A stretch of 64,000 nt of DNA from Symplocastrum torsivum CPER-KK1 (GCA_019358875.1 JAHHIF010000004.1:185785-249784), one strand, 5' to 3'. Shown: positions 44,648 through 54,584, numbered from the stretch's first letter. The notes: generated from the sequence alone by a model not told the origin. A program made the numbers and translations.

Positions 44648-46288
44648 TTGAGACAGCAGACCCTGACGAAAAAACGAGTTAGTCAAAGCTTAAGCACTGT
44701 CCTGATGACAGTATCCCTATGGGGACTGACAGGGATATTCCAACCACCTGCAAAAGCCAAGGACGTAGAGCTGAAAGTAGGAGTCGTGCAGCGATTCGGA
44801 GACGAACCAACTGACCAGCTAACCTTGAAAGCGACTCCAGGCGATCGCCTTACCTTACGGTTTTTGTCAGGCGATATGCAACCGCAAACGCTGCAAGTGG
44901 AAAGCGTCAATCTGGAAACTTTGATGCAAAAGATTCCAGAACCAATGGTGGAAGAGCGTCTCGTACTCAGCAACCACGCCACCTTTGAAACAGCAGAAGA
45001 CAATGCTAATCAGTGGCGACAGTACGGTATTGAGGTTGAGATTACTCAACCCGAACGCTGGCAAGTTTGGGCAAAACGGAATGTTTATCAAACCCCCTTA
45101 CTGCGACGGTTGCTGCTTTCTGCACTTCAAGCCAAAGGCGATACAACGGCTCAAATTGAAACAGAAATTCTACAACGAGTGCCACGAGTATCCTTTGTTG
45201 TCAATGGCTACCGCTACACTCGTCGGCAGTTGGAGATTTCTTCAGAAAAAAATCTTATTCAGGTTGGTGTTGGGAAGGATGACCAAAACCCACGTCTCTA
45301 CAGTGGTAGTTTGCGAATTCAACCCAACGCCTACGGGACTTACACCCTGGTGAATCAGGTTCCTGTCGAAACCTATCTGCGGGGTGTAGTGCCTCATGAA
45401 ATTGGAGCGGGTGCCCCCTATGCTGCCGTAGAAGCTCAAACTATCCTTGCGCGAACCTATGCCTTACGCAACCTACGCCGATTTGTCGCTGATGGTTACG
45501 AACTGTGTGCAGATGTCCACTGCCAGGTTTATAGAGGATTAACGGGTACAGCACCGATTACTGACCAAGCGATCGCAGCCACAAAAGGATTGGTGCTAAC
45601 GTACAACAACGAGCTAGTAGATGCCCTTTATTCTTCAACCACTGGGGGTGTCACCGCTCCTTTCAGTGATGTCTGGAATGGCTCAGAACGCCCCTATCTA
45701 AAAGCCGTCATAGACTCACCTAACTTAGTCTGGAATCTAGCGCAAAAGCCCTTAGCTGATGAACGAAATTTTCGGGAATTCATTAACTTAAAGCAGGGTT
45801 TTAATGAAACTGGCAGAGATGCCTTCCGATGGAGTAGGGGAAACACACTAGAACAGATAGCCAAGGATTTAAGACGCTATCTTGAAAGATCCAAACACCC
45901 CCTTGCCAACTTCACCACAATTGTGCAGATGCAGGTAGTGGAACGCTCTCCATCAGGGCGAATTCTTAAACTCACTGTACAAACGGACAAGGGCGTTATT
46001 GAAATCAACAAAAATGAAGTTCGCAGTGCCTTTGGCCCGCCTCGGAGTACTCTGTTTTACTTAGAGCCAATCTACGGAGATAATAAAACCCTCAAAGGCT
46101 ATACCTTCGTTGGTGGTGGCTTTGGTCATGGTGTTGGCATGAGCCAATATGGTTCTTACAACTTAGCCAATCTTGGCTGGTCGGGAGCAAAGATTCTCAA
46201 TTTCTACTATCCCGGAACTCAAATTCAACCACTCAATGATTCAATTGTCTTCTGGCAAGAAGAACCAAAACCACTGCTTGCACCTTAA
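44648..46288 (+). CDS. SpoIID/LytB-domain exported protein
   Basis: I choose TTG at 44648, because GAGGAAG lies just before it (44638-44644); a TTG at 44636 is also in frame. The product is about 546 residues with a basic N-terminus, the hydrophobic core 'VLMTVSLWGLTGIF' and a cleavage site near 'PPAKAKD'. The SpoIID domain occupies about residues 200-535, with 'VPVETYLRGVVPHEIGAGAP', 'AAVEAQTILARTYALRNL' and 'GFGHGVGMSQYGSYNLA'. In Bacillus SpoIID is a lytic transglycosylase that cleaves denuded peptidoglycan; the key glutamate would be the one in 'PHEIGA'. In cyanobacteria the role is probably cell-wall remodelling in the periplasm. Confidence 0.9.
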   Translation: MRQQTLTKKRVSQSLSTVLMTVSLWGLTGIFQPPAKAKDVELKVGVVQRFGDEPTDQLTLKATPGDRLTLRFLSGDMQPQTLQVESVNLETLMQKIPEPMVEERLVLSNHATFETAEDNANQWRQYGIEVEITQPERWQVWAKRNVYQTPLLRRLLLSALQAKGDTTAQIETEILQRVPRVSFVVNGYRYTRRQLEISSEKNLIQVGVGKDDQNPRLYSGSLRIQPNAYGTYTLVNQVPVETYLRGVVPHEIGAGAPYAAVEAQTILARTYALRNLRRFVADGYELCADVHCQVYRGLTGTAPITDQAIAATKGLVLTYNNELVDALYSSTTGGVTAPFSDVWNGSERPYLKAVIDSPNLVWNLAQKPLADERNFREFINLKQGFNETGRDAFRWSRGNTLEQIAKDLRRYLERSKHPLANFTTIVQMQVVERSPSGRILKLTVQTDKGVIEINKNEVRSAFGPPRSTLFYLEPIYGDNKTLKGYTFVGGGFGHGVGMSQYGSYNLANLGWSGAKILNFYYPGTQIQPLNDSIVFWQEEPKPLLAP

Positions 46289-46341
46289 TGCATTCACTAA
46301 TGTGGCATCTGGTCAACCGATGTAATCAACCCTTCACATGA

Positions 46342-47439
46342 TTGTCTTCCGTGTCTCATAAGGATGACCAACAAGCACTACTAGACCTCGCTGAATCTTA
46401 TTTACGAGAGTCAGTAGCGCCCTTGGCATCAGAGATTGATAGTGATTCAGCGCTTTTGAAAGATGCCCTGCGAGGTATGGGCGATCGCATTTTACTGGCG
46501 CTACGGGTTCCTACATCTTGGGGAGGGACACAAGTTAGCGAAGCAACGTATCGCCGCTTTCAGCAGTTGGTGCCACGCTATTCAGGCGCTTTGGCATTCC
46601 TCCAAACTCAACATCAGAGTGCTGCCGAACTACTTACTAGCAGTGAAAATGAATCCTTGAAGCGGCAGTACCTCCCCTATATGGGCAATGGGCAGAAGCT
46701 AGTAGGTGTCGGCTTCTCCCAACTGCGTCGAACAGGTGACCCACTTGTAAAAGCAATTCCCGTAGAAGGTGGCTATCAGTTAGAGGGAGAGGTGCCTTGG
46801 GTAACAGGTTTTAGATTCTTTCAAGATTTTATCGTTGGCGCAGCACTACCTGATGGTCGGGCAGTCTACGGGCTGATGCCATTTGTTGAAACGTTCCAAG
46901 ATACTGGTGGAGCAATTAGCTACTCTGAACCAATGCAACTCGCTGCAATGGCATCAACAAAGACCGTTACAGCTACTCTGACTCAATGGTTTTTACCCCA
47001 AGAACGTATAGTTTTTGTCAAGCCAGCAGGCGCGATTCATGAGAACGACAAGAAGAACGTAATTCATCATGGTTTTTTTGCTTTGGGGTGTGCCAGAGCA
47101 GGACTGGATATCTTAGAAACAACTTACTCTAAGAAGCCGCTTCCCTTTCTCAAACAAGCGTTTGAGTCTCTTCACGCAGAAGTTACTCACTGCGATGAAG
47201 CGATGATGCTGGCTTTGTCTCCAGACTCCCAGCCTTGGGAAGAACGAGTGCAACTTCGGGCTTGGGCAATCAACCTGGCACTACGATGTGCAAATGCAGC
47301 AGTGACAGTTTCTAGTGGTGCTGCTAACTACAAAAATCATGCTGCACAGCGAGTCTATCGCGAGGCATTGGTCTTTACTGTCTCTGGACAAACAACAGCA
47401 GTAATGGAGGCAACTCTGGCTCAGTTAGTAAGGAAGTAG
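46342..47439 (+). CDS. Acyl-CoA dehydrogenase-family protein
   Basis: The 365 residues follow the acyl-CoA dehydrogenase fold: an N-terminal helical domain ('LALRVPTSWGGTQVSEATYR'), a middle beta domain ('GVGFSQLRRTGDP', 'YQLEGEVPWVTG') and a C-terminal helical bundle. The usual catalytic glutamate loop before the last helices is not evident: 'HAAQRVYREALVFTVSGQTT' stands in place of the 'R..R.....I.eGt.ei' form. It may therefore be a flavin oxidoreductase or a non-catalytic relative. Most cyanobacteria lack beta-oxidation, so a role outside fatty-acid breakdown is likely. The start (TTG 46342 or GTG 46351) is uncertain. Confidence 0.8.
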   Translation: MSSVSHKDDQQALLDLAESYLRESVAPLASEIDSDSALLKDALRGMGDRILLALRVPTSWGGTQVSEATYRRFQQLVPRYSGALAFLQTQHQSAAELLTSSENESLKRQYLPYMGNGQKLVGVGFSQLRRTGDPLVKAIPVEGGYQLEGEVPWVTGFRFFQDFIVGAALPDGRAVYGLMPFVETFQDTGGAISYSEPMQLAAMASTKTVTATLTQWFLPQERIVFVKPAGAIHENDKKNVIHHGFFALGCARAGLDILETTYSKKPLPFLKQAFESLHAEVTHCDEAMMLALSPDSQPWEERVQLRAWAINLALRCANAAVTVSSGAANYKNHAAQRVYREALVFTVSGQTTAVMEATLAQLVRK

Positions 47440-47527
47440 CGCTTAGCCGTCAGCTTTCAGCCATGTATAAACGTTGCCAGGGTGGGCGAAGGCATTGAGA
47501 GAAGGCGAGTCTCCTTGCCGGATAGCC

Positions 47528-49477
47528 TCAACCGTTGAGTAAGGCTTCAACAAACTCGTAGCTAGAGAAGGGACGTAGGTCTTCGATGCCTTCGCCAGCG
47601 CCAATAAACCGGATGGGTAGACCCAATTCCTGCACGACAGCAAGAGCAACCCCGCCTTTTGCCGTGCCATCAAGTTTCGTTAAAACGACACCACTGAGTT
47701 TTGCTGCTTGTGAGAAGACTTCTGCCTGACGTAGACCATTTTGACCGAGTGTGGCATCCAAAACTAGGAGAGATTCAACCTTGGCATTGGGGGCTTTTTT
47801 GTCCACAATCCGCCGAATTTTCGCGAGTTCTTCCATCAGGTTTTTCTTGTTTTGTAGACGCCCTGCTGTGTCTACTAGGAGCAATTCTACATCGCGAGAT
47901 TGAGCCGCCGCGATCGCATCAAAGACGACAGCCGCAGGGTCAGTGTTCTTTCCAGGATTGGCAATCACCTCGGTACCACTACGCTGTCCCCAAACCTTCA
48001 CCTGTTCCACAGCCGCCGCCCGGAAGGTATCGGCTGCCCCAATTAAGCAATGGTAGCCCGATTTTTGCCCTAGGTGGGCAAGTTTTCCAATCGTCGTTGT
48101 CTTTCCTGCGCCATTAACGCCTGTAATCAGCCATATATTCAGTGTGTCTTTTTCTGGCGCAAAATTAGGGCTGTAAGACTCTTGACAAGGTCGATCCAGC
48201 AAGTCTCGGAGAATTTGTTTAAGATATGCGATCGCTTGTTCCGGTGGCAGCACTTCCTCCCGCAATCTCTGTTGCAGGGTATTGATAATATAATCCGTTG
48301 CCTCGACACCCACGTCTGCCTGTAACAGCAGCGCCTCGATCTCCATCACGGCGTCTTGATTCAACGGGCCTTGACCAACAATCGCCTTGAGTTGGTTAAC
48401 TAAACTACGACGGGTTTTATCTAATCCCTGACGCAGTCGCTTGAGCCAGCTAATTTCTTCCAGGGAGACATCTTCAGGACGACGCCCTTGTGCTGCCAAC
48501 ACCTCGGCTGACCAGAGGAACCCTTCATCAAAGGCAAGTCCAGGTACTTCCCCTGCTTCAACAGTCGTCGTTGCTGCGGGTTCAGCTTGCTGTACAGCTG
48601 CCCTAACAGGCTCAGGTTCTGGTATCTCAATTGCAGTTGCCTTGAGGCGTTCTAGTCGTGCTTGTCGTTCTGCATTAGACTGACGCGCCCAAATTGGGAT
48701 AGAAGCAGAAGAAGATTCTGCCTCTGACTCAACTGCTAGAGGTGCCGCTATAACAGGCTCAGCTTCTGAATTCATACCTGTAGTAACGACAGGTTCTTCT
48801 GATGACACAGCCACTGACTCATCACCAGAGTCCGTTGCGGCTTCAGATGTTGCTGTCTCTTCCTCTAGAACTGGAGCTTCAGCAGTTGGGGTTTCTACAC
48901 TCTCTTCAGATGGTACGACTAAATTGTCTTGAGATTCAGTGGGTTCGCTATCTGCTGGGATTTCTGGTGCTTCTACTGTAGCCGTTGCCTCTAGTTCAGC
49001 TTCAGTAACCACAGGTTCTATTGAAGCCGTGTCTTCTGCCACGGCAGCATCTAGTTCAGGTTCTGAAAGGATTGCTGGAGTTTCAGGTGTTGCTGCTTCA
49101 GTTGGTTGTGCCGTCTCTGTTGGGGCGCTCTCCTTAGTGGTTTCTTCTAGCTGTGGGGTATCTGTCACCTCTATAGAGGGAACAGAAGTCTCTATTGCGG
49201 CTTCTGGGGCTTGCTCCTCTACCGTTTCGCTGGCAGGTGGTTCTGTCGCCGTTGTCTCAGGTTCTACAGACTGTTGCTGCTTCTGGATGTTTTTGTATGC
49301 CGCTTTCGCCCAACTCAGATAATCTTCAGCAACGGCTTGAGTCTGCGCTTCGGTTGACTCAGCAGGTTTTACGTCTGGTTGCTCTGAAGCCTGTTTTTCC
49401 TGTTCAACCTGGGGAGTTTCCTCTAAAGGCTTCTCACCCTCTTTACCAATCTGTCGGCGGAACCAATTAAAAACCAT
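47528..49477 (-). CDS. ftsY: Signal recognition particle receptor FtsY
   Basis: A 649-residue FtsY, the SRP receptor GTPase that hands ribosomes to the translocon. The first 300 residues are a very acidic, Glu/Ala/Thr/Pro-rich A domain, longer than in E. coli, ending in a lysine/arginine-containing stretch ('WARQSNAERQARLERLKA'). The NG domain follows with G1 'GVNGAGKTTTIGKLA', 'ADTFRAAAVEQ', G3 'LLVDTAGRLQ' and G4 'LTKLDGTAKGG'. All GTPase motifs are intact. It is last in the DUF502-nusB-ftsY unit on the minus strand, 58 bases after nusB. Confidence 0.97.
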   Translation of the reverse strand: MVFNWFRRQIGKEGEKPLEETPQVEQEKQASEQPDVKPAESTEAQTQAVAEDYLSWAKAAYKNIQKQQQSVEPETTATEPPASETVEEQAPEAAIETSVPSIEVTDTPQLEETTKESAPTETAQPTEAATPETPAILSEPELDAAVAEDTASIEPVVTEAELEATATVEAPEIPADSEPTESQDNLVVPSEESVETPTAEAPVLEEETATSEAATDSGDESVAVSSEEPVVTTGMNSEAEPVIAAPLAVESEAESSSASIPIWARQSNAERQARLERLKATAIEIPEPEPVRAAVQQAEPAATTTVEAGEVPGLAFDEGFLWSAEVLAAQGRRPEDVSLEEISWLKRLRQGLDKTRRSLVNQLKAIVGQGPLNQDAVMEIEALLLQADVGVEATDYIINTLQQRLREEVLPPEQAIAYLKQILRDLLDRPCQESYSPNFAPEKDTLNIWLITGVNGAGKTTTIGKLAHLGQKSGYHCLIGAADTFRAAAVEQVKVWGQRSGTEVIANPGKNTDPAAVVFDAIAAAQSRDVELLLVDTAGRLQNKKNLMEELAKIRRIVDKKAPNAKVESLLVLDATLGQNGLRQAEVFSQAAKLSGVVLTKLDGTAKGGVALAVVQELGLPIRFIGAGEGIEDLRPFSSYEFVEALLNG

Positions 49478-49535
49478 TGCACCTACTTGACTACCCGCGT
49501 CAATTTATTTTTCTTTATATGGATACCTAAATTCT

Positions 49536-50165
49536 CTATTGTAGGCGGGCTTCCGCTTTAATGCGATCGGTGACACGGCGTAGGACACCATTGATAAATC
49601 GGTGCCCTTCGTCATCGCTGTAGCGTTTGGCAAGTTCTACAGCTTCGTTGATCGCAACGCGATCGGGTACACCCAGAAATGAAATCTCTACTACCGCAAT
49701 CCGCAAAATGTCTCGGTCAATTCGAGGTAGACGATGAAGTTGCCAATCTTGGAGTGCTTGGGTCAAAATTTCATCGATCTCAGCTTGTCTCCGGTTGATA
49801 GTTTTCAGCAGCTCTAAGGCGTAGGTACGGACTTCTTGCTGATTAGACAGTTGAATCACTTCCGGCATTTCTACAGCGCTTCCGAGGCGGTTAATCGCTT
49901 TCTCGGTTAGCTCGATCGCATCGGCTACCATCGCTTTGGAACTGTTGACATCAACAGCACGAGTTTCGCTAGTTAGCAAGCGATCGCTTCCTCGTCTGAG
50001 TTCTGCTGCTGCCGTCTCTAAAGCTTCTTGAATTTCACCGGTAAGAGTACGAACGGCTGCCAATACTAAATTAGTTAGCTGCTGCGTCTCCAGCCGTTCA
50101 GGGGCGTTAGGCATCTGAGATAGGCTCAAAAGAGCCAGTTCACGAGCAATTCTGCGGGGTTGCAT
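49536..50165 (-). CDS. nusB: Transcription antitermination factor NusB
   Basis: About 209 residues from the ATG at 50165 ([15 protein letters not shown], the usual cyanobacterial start); the frame extends 20 codons upstream to 50225. NusB binds boxA RNA with S10 (NusE) to support rRNA antitermination. The conserved C-terminal helices are clear: '[19 protein letters not shown]', '[20 protein letters not shown]' and 'FINGVLRRV'. The insert after helix 1 makes it longer than the 139-residue E. coli protein, as is normal in this phylum. It is in the middle of the DUF502-nusB-ftsY unit. Confidence 0.95.
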   Translation of the reverse strand: MQPRRIARELALLSLSQMPNAPERLETQQLTNLVLAAVRTLTGEIQEALETAAAELRRGSDRLLTSETRAVDVNSSKAMVADAIELTEKAINRLGSAVEMPEVIQLSNQQEVRTYALELLKTINRRQAEIDEILTQALQDWQLHRLPRIDRDILRIAVVEISFLGVPDRVAINEAVELAKRYSDDEGHRFINGVLRRVTDRIKAEARLQ

Positions 50166-50246
50166 GGTACGTCTAGGATAAATAGCACAGTTTAAGGATT
50201 TAAAGGATGTTCCGCCATCCATCATTGGAAGAGTAGCTAGTAACTA

Positions 50247-50975
50247 TCAGCTTTCTTCCGTTGGTAGAACCTGACGTCTCATCTCAGGCAGAGGTTGCTC
50301 TAGTGGTTTCTTACTATAAGGTGTCTGAAGAGGAATTGGGACAGATGAACCTGTTGGGCTAACAATTCCACCCGAAATGACTACCTTAAAGGCATCTTCT
50401 ATGGACATTGATAGGTTAACAACTTCGTCTTCCGGAACAATTGCATACCAGCCAGTCGTTGGATTTGGTGTTGTCGGAATAAAAATGCTTAACATTGGGC
50501 GAGACATCTGAGATTGAATCTCAGCACTCATCACGCCTGTGACAAATGCGATCGCCCAAATCCCTCGGCGAGGGTACTCTACCAAAATTACCCGGCGAAA
50601 CTTACCGTTGGAGTCCTTTAAAATTGTCTCCAACAGTTGCTTGAGAGTCTTATAGACGGAACCCGCTAAGGGAATTGCCTGCAAAACCCGCTCTCCAAAA
50701 TCTAGCAACCACCGCCCTGCAATATTACGTGCCATCAAGCCGATGAGCAGAATACATATTAGTGGCACCGTTAGCCCAACCACCAAATTTAGGAGATTGA
50801 CCAAAATTGGGTGGAGGTTATCGTAGGGATTGATTTGCTTGGGAATACGGGTTAGAAAATTGATCACCCAACTAGCGATCGTAATCGTTAGCCAAATTGT
50901 CGTAGCGAGAGGAATCACTACGAGAAGACCTGCAATCAGGTCATTTTTGAAGTCCTGCTTTAAGCGTTGGATCAC
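50247..50975 (-). CDS. DUF502 family membrane protein
   Basis: A 242-residue DUF502 protein with two membrane helices (about 15-38 and 60-85: 'LIAGLLVVIPLATTIWLTIT' and 'LVNLLNLVVGLTVPLICIL'). The conserved soluble part is 'GERVLQAIPLAGSVYKTLKQ', 'FRRVILVEYPRRGIWAIAFV' and 'IFIPTTPNPTTGWYAIVPE'. The family is widespread, including plant COV1-like proteins, but its biochemical role is unproven. It heads the unit with nusB (stop to the upstream nusB frame is only 21 bases) and ftsY, which recurs in cyanobacteria. Confidence 0.92.
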   Translation of the reverse strand: MIQRLKQDFKNDLIAGLLVVIPLATTIWLTITIASWVINFLTRIPKQINPYDNLHPILVNLLNLVVGLTVPLICILLIGLMARNIAGRWLLDFGERVLQAIPLAGSVYKTLKQLLETILKDSNGKFRRVILVEYPRRGIWAIAFVTGVMSAEIQSQMSRPMLSIFIPTTPNPTTGWYAIVPEDEVVNLSMSIEDAFKVVISGGIVSPTGSSVPIPLQTPYSKKPLEQPLPEMRRQVLPTEES

Positions 50976-51470
50976 AGAGCACCGACTCTCCTTAACAATG
51001 GCTCTTAAAATTTTGCTATTGCCATCTCAATCACTGGCTGAGAAAAGCATAAACAAGCTTATAAACCTTACCCTAGCAACCCCTAAGCACAGGAGGACGA
51101 CCTGCCGTTGATTGGAGGTGAGTTCTCATCTAAGCCACACTTGCTTGCTCCAGTGAAGCTGTGTTCGTGGTAGAAGACTCTATTCTTATTTTTAAGGCTT
51201 GTAAAGAAATGTTGCAAGTAGTGATATCCCTGTAGATGTTCGGCTCTCTTCAATATTATTTTGTACTTTTTTTTCAAACATGAATCCATATAACATCGTT
51301 CGGTGTCGCCAACCAGACACCGAGAGTAAGCAGAATTATCTTATAAAGACAACTGGTATACCAATTTACAGTTTAACAGAGAGCCTTACGCCCACTGCCG
51401 ATTTCCCTACAGATACGTTTGGTCAAGTCAGATACTGAGTTTTTGTTATATTTCTTTTATTTTTCTAAGC
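50976..51470. other. Gap between DUF502 and the glycosyltransferase
   Basis: 495 bases. A short hairpin TCGGTGTC/GACACCGA lies at 51300-51323 with an 8-base loop, in the downstream region of the glycosyltransferase. A 68-codon minus-strand frame (51083-51289) has no recognisable product. The DUF502 promoter should be at the left end. Nothing else stands out. Confidence 0.35.
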
Positions 51471-52349
51471 TTACGATGGTGTACTAATTTCTCTCAATTC
51501 ACGAGCGGGCATCGATCCATCGGTTGGGGGTAATTTAGTGGATTGCTTTAGCTCCCAAACCTTGAGCAAGATGAGATATTCATAAAAAGCCTGTAGAGTA
51601 CACCAGGTAAATCCAGCTTTGCCATCAAGGAATCCGCCTAGTAAGAGGTACATATAGATAAAGCGCACGAGCGGTCGTCCAGGTAAGCGCAGTGACAAAT
51701 CTTTAAGAGCGCGGCGTCTTTCGACTTCTGAGCGACCCCATAACAACGTTCGCCAGTTGACTGTTCCTGCTTGTAGCTGGTGCAGTGTTTCTACGGCTTC
51801 ATCAGTAGAGTAGCGGTTGTGCTTTTCAATCCAGCGTGTCAAGCCCTTACTGCAGGTGTAGTGAGGATAGGTTTCCTTCAGAAAACCAGTTTGTCCATCA
51901 CAAACTTCTCGTTCGGTATGACCATAATCACTGAACCAGACTTTATCCTTGTGAAACAGGCGTAGCTGGTAACGGGGATATTGAGTGCAGTAGCGAATCC
52001 ACCGATTCATAAACATGACGCGCTCAGCGACGTAATAGCCCACGTAGTCAGATGTCTGTATGGCTTCCAGACATTCAGCAAACAACTCTGGGGTCATCCG
52101 TTCATCGGCTTCGAGGATGTAGACCCATTCATACTTTGTCGGAACTTCTTTGAGCATCCAGGTGCGCTGTCGCCCGTGACTTTCAAAAGCGTGTTGTACG
52201 ATTCGTACAGGGTAGCGATCGGCAATTTCTACAGTGCGATCGCTACTGATGGAATCTACGACAATAACATCATCTGAAAGCTGCGCCGACTCGATACAAG
52301 CTGCAATATCGAGTTCTTCGTTGTAGGTCAGGATATAAATCGAGAACAT
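51471..52349 (-). CDS. Family 2 glycosyltransferase
   Basis: The 292-residue product is a GT2 (GT-A fold) enzyme: 'IYILTYNEELDIAACIESA' opens the nucleotide-binding half, 'VIVVDSISSDRTVEIA' is the second strand, and 'WVYILEADERM' holds the acidic metal-binding motif (EADE in place of DXD). The RXXRW-like segment is replaced by 'RYQLRLFHKDKVWF'. The C-terminal part 'LVRFIYMYLLLGGFLDGKAG' carries an amphipathic or re-entrant helix, so it probably acts at the membrane on lipid-linked sugars or polysaccharide. The HpsJ-like gene lies just upstream on the same strand, which suggests a polysaccharide role. Confidence 0.9.
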   Translation of the reverse strand: MFSIYILTYNEELDIAACIESAQLSDDVIVVDSISSDRTVEIADRYPVRIVQHAFESHGRQRTWMLKEVPTKYEWVYILEADERMTPELFAECLEAIQTSDYVGYYVAERVMFMNRWIRYCTQYPRYQLRLFHKDKVWFSDYGHTEREVCDGQTGFLKETYPHYTCSKGLTRWIEKHNRYSTDEAVETLHQLQAGTVNWRTLLWGRSEVERRRALKDLSLRLPGRPLVRFIYMYLLLGGFLDGKAGFTWCTLQAFYEYLILLKVWELKQSTKLPPTDGSMPARELREISTPS

Positions 52350-52507
52350 CTCAGGTAGGTCATATTAACGATTGAGTCCGGTTTAAGATGCTTCCTCACA
52401 AAGAGAACTCATCACAGCGCTGAGTGGTGCTGGTGGCATCAGGAAAATCGAGAAAAACAAATAGTCAAGGTGCGAGGAACTTCGTAAAAACTTCTGGGAC
52501 CCTGTAC

Positions 52508-53263
52508 TTAGCGGCTGTTCCCCAAGCTACGAAATCCTGTCCAGCCAATGACAATGTAACCAATCGCTAAGAGCAAGCTATTCAAGCCTGTCCTTAAACC
52601 TAACTTCAACGCCCCAGTTCTGGTTTGTTTTTCAGCGGCTAACCTCTCACTTCGGATTTTAGTCTGCGCCTGCTCAACTTGTTGATTGAGAGTTTGTGGG
52701 TCTTGCTTAAACGACTGTAATTGCTGCTTGAGTGCCTGTAGCCGAGCGAGTTGCTCTCCTTGAACTTGACCACTCGCAATTGCTTTGTCTAGCTCTGAAA
52801 GCTTCTGAGGGTCTTTGACAAGAGCATCAACTTGCTTACTTTGATTGTCCAATTGAGTTTCAAGCGTACTCGCTTTCTTGCTGATCTGCTCAAGCGCCTG
52901 ATTGCTCTGCATCCGAATATTGTTGAAGTGCAACGGCACAAGTACCAGGAAAATTAACCCAAGCAGGCTAGCAAGTATAAACGCCCAAAATCGTAAGTCT
53001 TGAACCGCAGACCTAGGCTCTGCTGGTGAAGCTCCGCTAGCATTAGCAATCCAATGCCCCACAACTAAAAGTGCAATACCGACCATCGGGATGATGCCCC
53101 GGTCAACCAGTTGGGTGACAAAGCCGATTTGCCAATCTGTCCTTAGTGGGTTAAAGGGAATCGCCAAAATGATGAAGTCTAAGAGAGAAGACACGATCAT
53201 AACCACCCCGACCGTCTTGAGAGTCAGAGCTGTGTACGGAGAATATATAGCACTACTTTTCAT
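52508..53263 (-). CDS. hpsJ: HpsJ-like hormogonium polysaccharide protein
   Basis: A 251-residue membrane protein of the HpsJ type. Three membrane helices cover about 15-120 ('VGVVMIVSSLLDFIILAIPF', 'MVGIALLVVGHWI', 'FWAFILASLLGLIFLVLVPL'). A coiled coil (about 130-215, 'LEQISKKASTLETQLDNQSK') and a last helix 'LLLAIGYIVIGWTGFRSL' follow. In Nostoc punctiforme hps genes are needed for hormogonium polysaccharide and gliding. The GT2 gene follows 160 bases downstream on the same strand. Assignment rests on topology and overall sequence likeness, so the symbol is tentative. Confidence 0.75.
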   Translation of the reverse strand: MKSSAIYSPYTALTLKTVGVVMIVSSLLDFIILAIPFNPLRTDWQIGFVTQLVDRGIIPMVGIALLVVGHWIANASGASPAEPRSAVQDLRFWAFILASLLGLIFLVLVPLHFNNIRMQSNQALEQISKKASTLETQLDNQSKQVDALVKDPQKLSELDKAIASGQVQGEQLARLQALKQQLQSFKQDPQTLNQQVEQAQTKIRSERLAAEKQTRTGALKLGLRTGLNSLLLAIGYIVIGWTGFRSLGNSR

Positions 53264-53774
53264 GGGTTATGCCTCTGAGGAATGTGATGATCCATCTCCA
53301 ACTTTACTGTGCGAACTCCCTTACTCGTCGCCAAGACTGGTACAGCTAGCTTAATAGATGATGATGTACCTCATGCCTTGGGGCGAGATTGGGTGCATCT
53401 AGGGATTGGAGAAGGAGGGGAGAGCAATTAGGCTAATCAGCACTCTCGCACTCGGTAATGAGTTAGAGTGATCGCGACTTGGAGCAACAAGCCGCTAAAA
53501 GATGCTCATCACTTGGCGTTTGTTGATAGATTACGGCAAGTATGATGCTTAATTAGGGTTTAAGTTTCAGTCGAGCTAGTCATTTTAAGTCGGGTTATTG
53601 GCTGGGTCTAGTAGACGTGATTTTTTGTCCGTTGTTCATTGTCTGTTGTAACTGAACTCGTGACCAGTGACTACTTACAAAAAGCGACAAACTAGCTTCT
53701 GCAGTGATTAATAAACTTGGACAATATAGAGCCTTGTATAGGTTATAGACATTAGAAATGGGGTGAAAGGTTTT
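53264..53774. other. Gap between divergent hpsJ-like and pgl genes
   Basis: 511 bases containing promoters for both flanking genes. I see common filler words (GTCCGTTGTTCATTGTCTGTTG near 53630) but no palindrome, remnant gene or RNA that I can support. Confidence 0.35.
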
Positions 53775-54497
53775 ATGAACAAAGTTGTTGAAGTTCTACC
53801 GGATAAAGAGGCACTGATTGCGCGATCGCTTGAAGTCGTCCTCTCAAAGATACAATCAGCGATTCAGGAACGAGGTCGGTGTACGATCGCGCTTGCTGGG
53901 GGTGGCACACCAAAGCCCTTGTACGAAGCGATCGCCAACCAAAACCTCCCTTGGGATAAGATTCATGTATTTTGGGGCGATGAACGCTATGTGCCAGCTA
54001 ACCACCCGGATAGCAATGAGGGAATGGCACGGAGTGCTTGGTTAAACAAAGTTGACATACCCGCTACCAACATTCATCCCATGCCCACAACTGGGGAATC
54101 GCCATCGGCGGATGCCGAGAAGCATGAAGCCGAGTTGCGAGAGTTCTTTGGTACATCTGTGGGGGAGTTTCCTTGTTTAGATATAATTTTGTTGGGAATT
54201 GGCGATGATGCCCATACCGCCTCACTCTTTCCTCATACTGACGCTCTACAAGTGCAAGATCGGCTTGTCACTGTAGGCAACAAAGATGGTCAATCCCGCA
54301 TCACCTTTACTGCACCCCTGATTAATCATGCCCACTGTGTGATTTTTCTGGTCGCTGGTGCTAGTAAACGACCCGCCCTCGCTCAGATATTTGCCCCTGA
54401 TGCTGATGCCCTGACTTACCCATCCCGGTTAATCCAGCCCCAAGGTGAGCTTTTGTGGCTCTTGGATGACTCAGCGGGTCTTGACCTAAAACACTAA
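53775..54497 (+). CDS. pgl: 6-phosphogluconolactonase
   Basis: About 240 residues from the ATG at 53775, which follows GAAAGG; a GTG at 53763 is less likely. The enzyme hydrolyses 6-phosphogluconolactone in the oxidative pentose phosphate pathway. Family marks are 'TIALAGGGTPKPLYEAIA', 'VFWGDERYVPANHPDSNEGM' and 'IILLGIGDDAHTASLFPHT', which carries the catalytic aspartate/histidine region. Length is typical of the NagB-fold type. zwf and opcA are not adjacent. Confidence 0.95.
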   Translation: MNKVVEVLPDKEALIARSLEVVLSKIQSAIQERGRCTIALAGGGTPKPLYEAIANQNLPWDKIHVFWGDERYVPANHPDSNEGMARSAWLNKVDIPATNIHPMPTTGESPSADAEKHEAELREFFGTSVGEFPCLDIILLGIGDDAHTASLFPHTDALQVQDRLVTVGNKDGQSRITFTAPLINHAHCVIFLVAGASKRPALAQIFAPDADALTYPSRLIQPQGELLWLLDDSAGLDLKH

Positions 54498-54584
54498 ACT
54501 ACCTTTGCGTTGACTAATGCCTAAAAATCTAACTGTCTGTTGTGCTTTTATAGGGAGGATGAATTCTGGCTGCAAGGAGGTTCT

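Noticed and set aside
51083..51289. 68-codon minus-strand frame in the DUF502-GT2 gap
   Set aside because: Lys/Phe-rich AT-driven composition, no ribosome site, no recognisable family.
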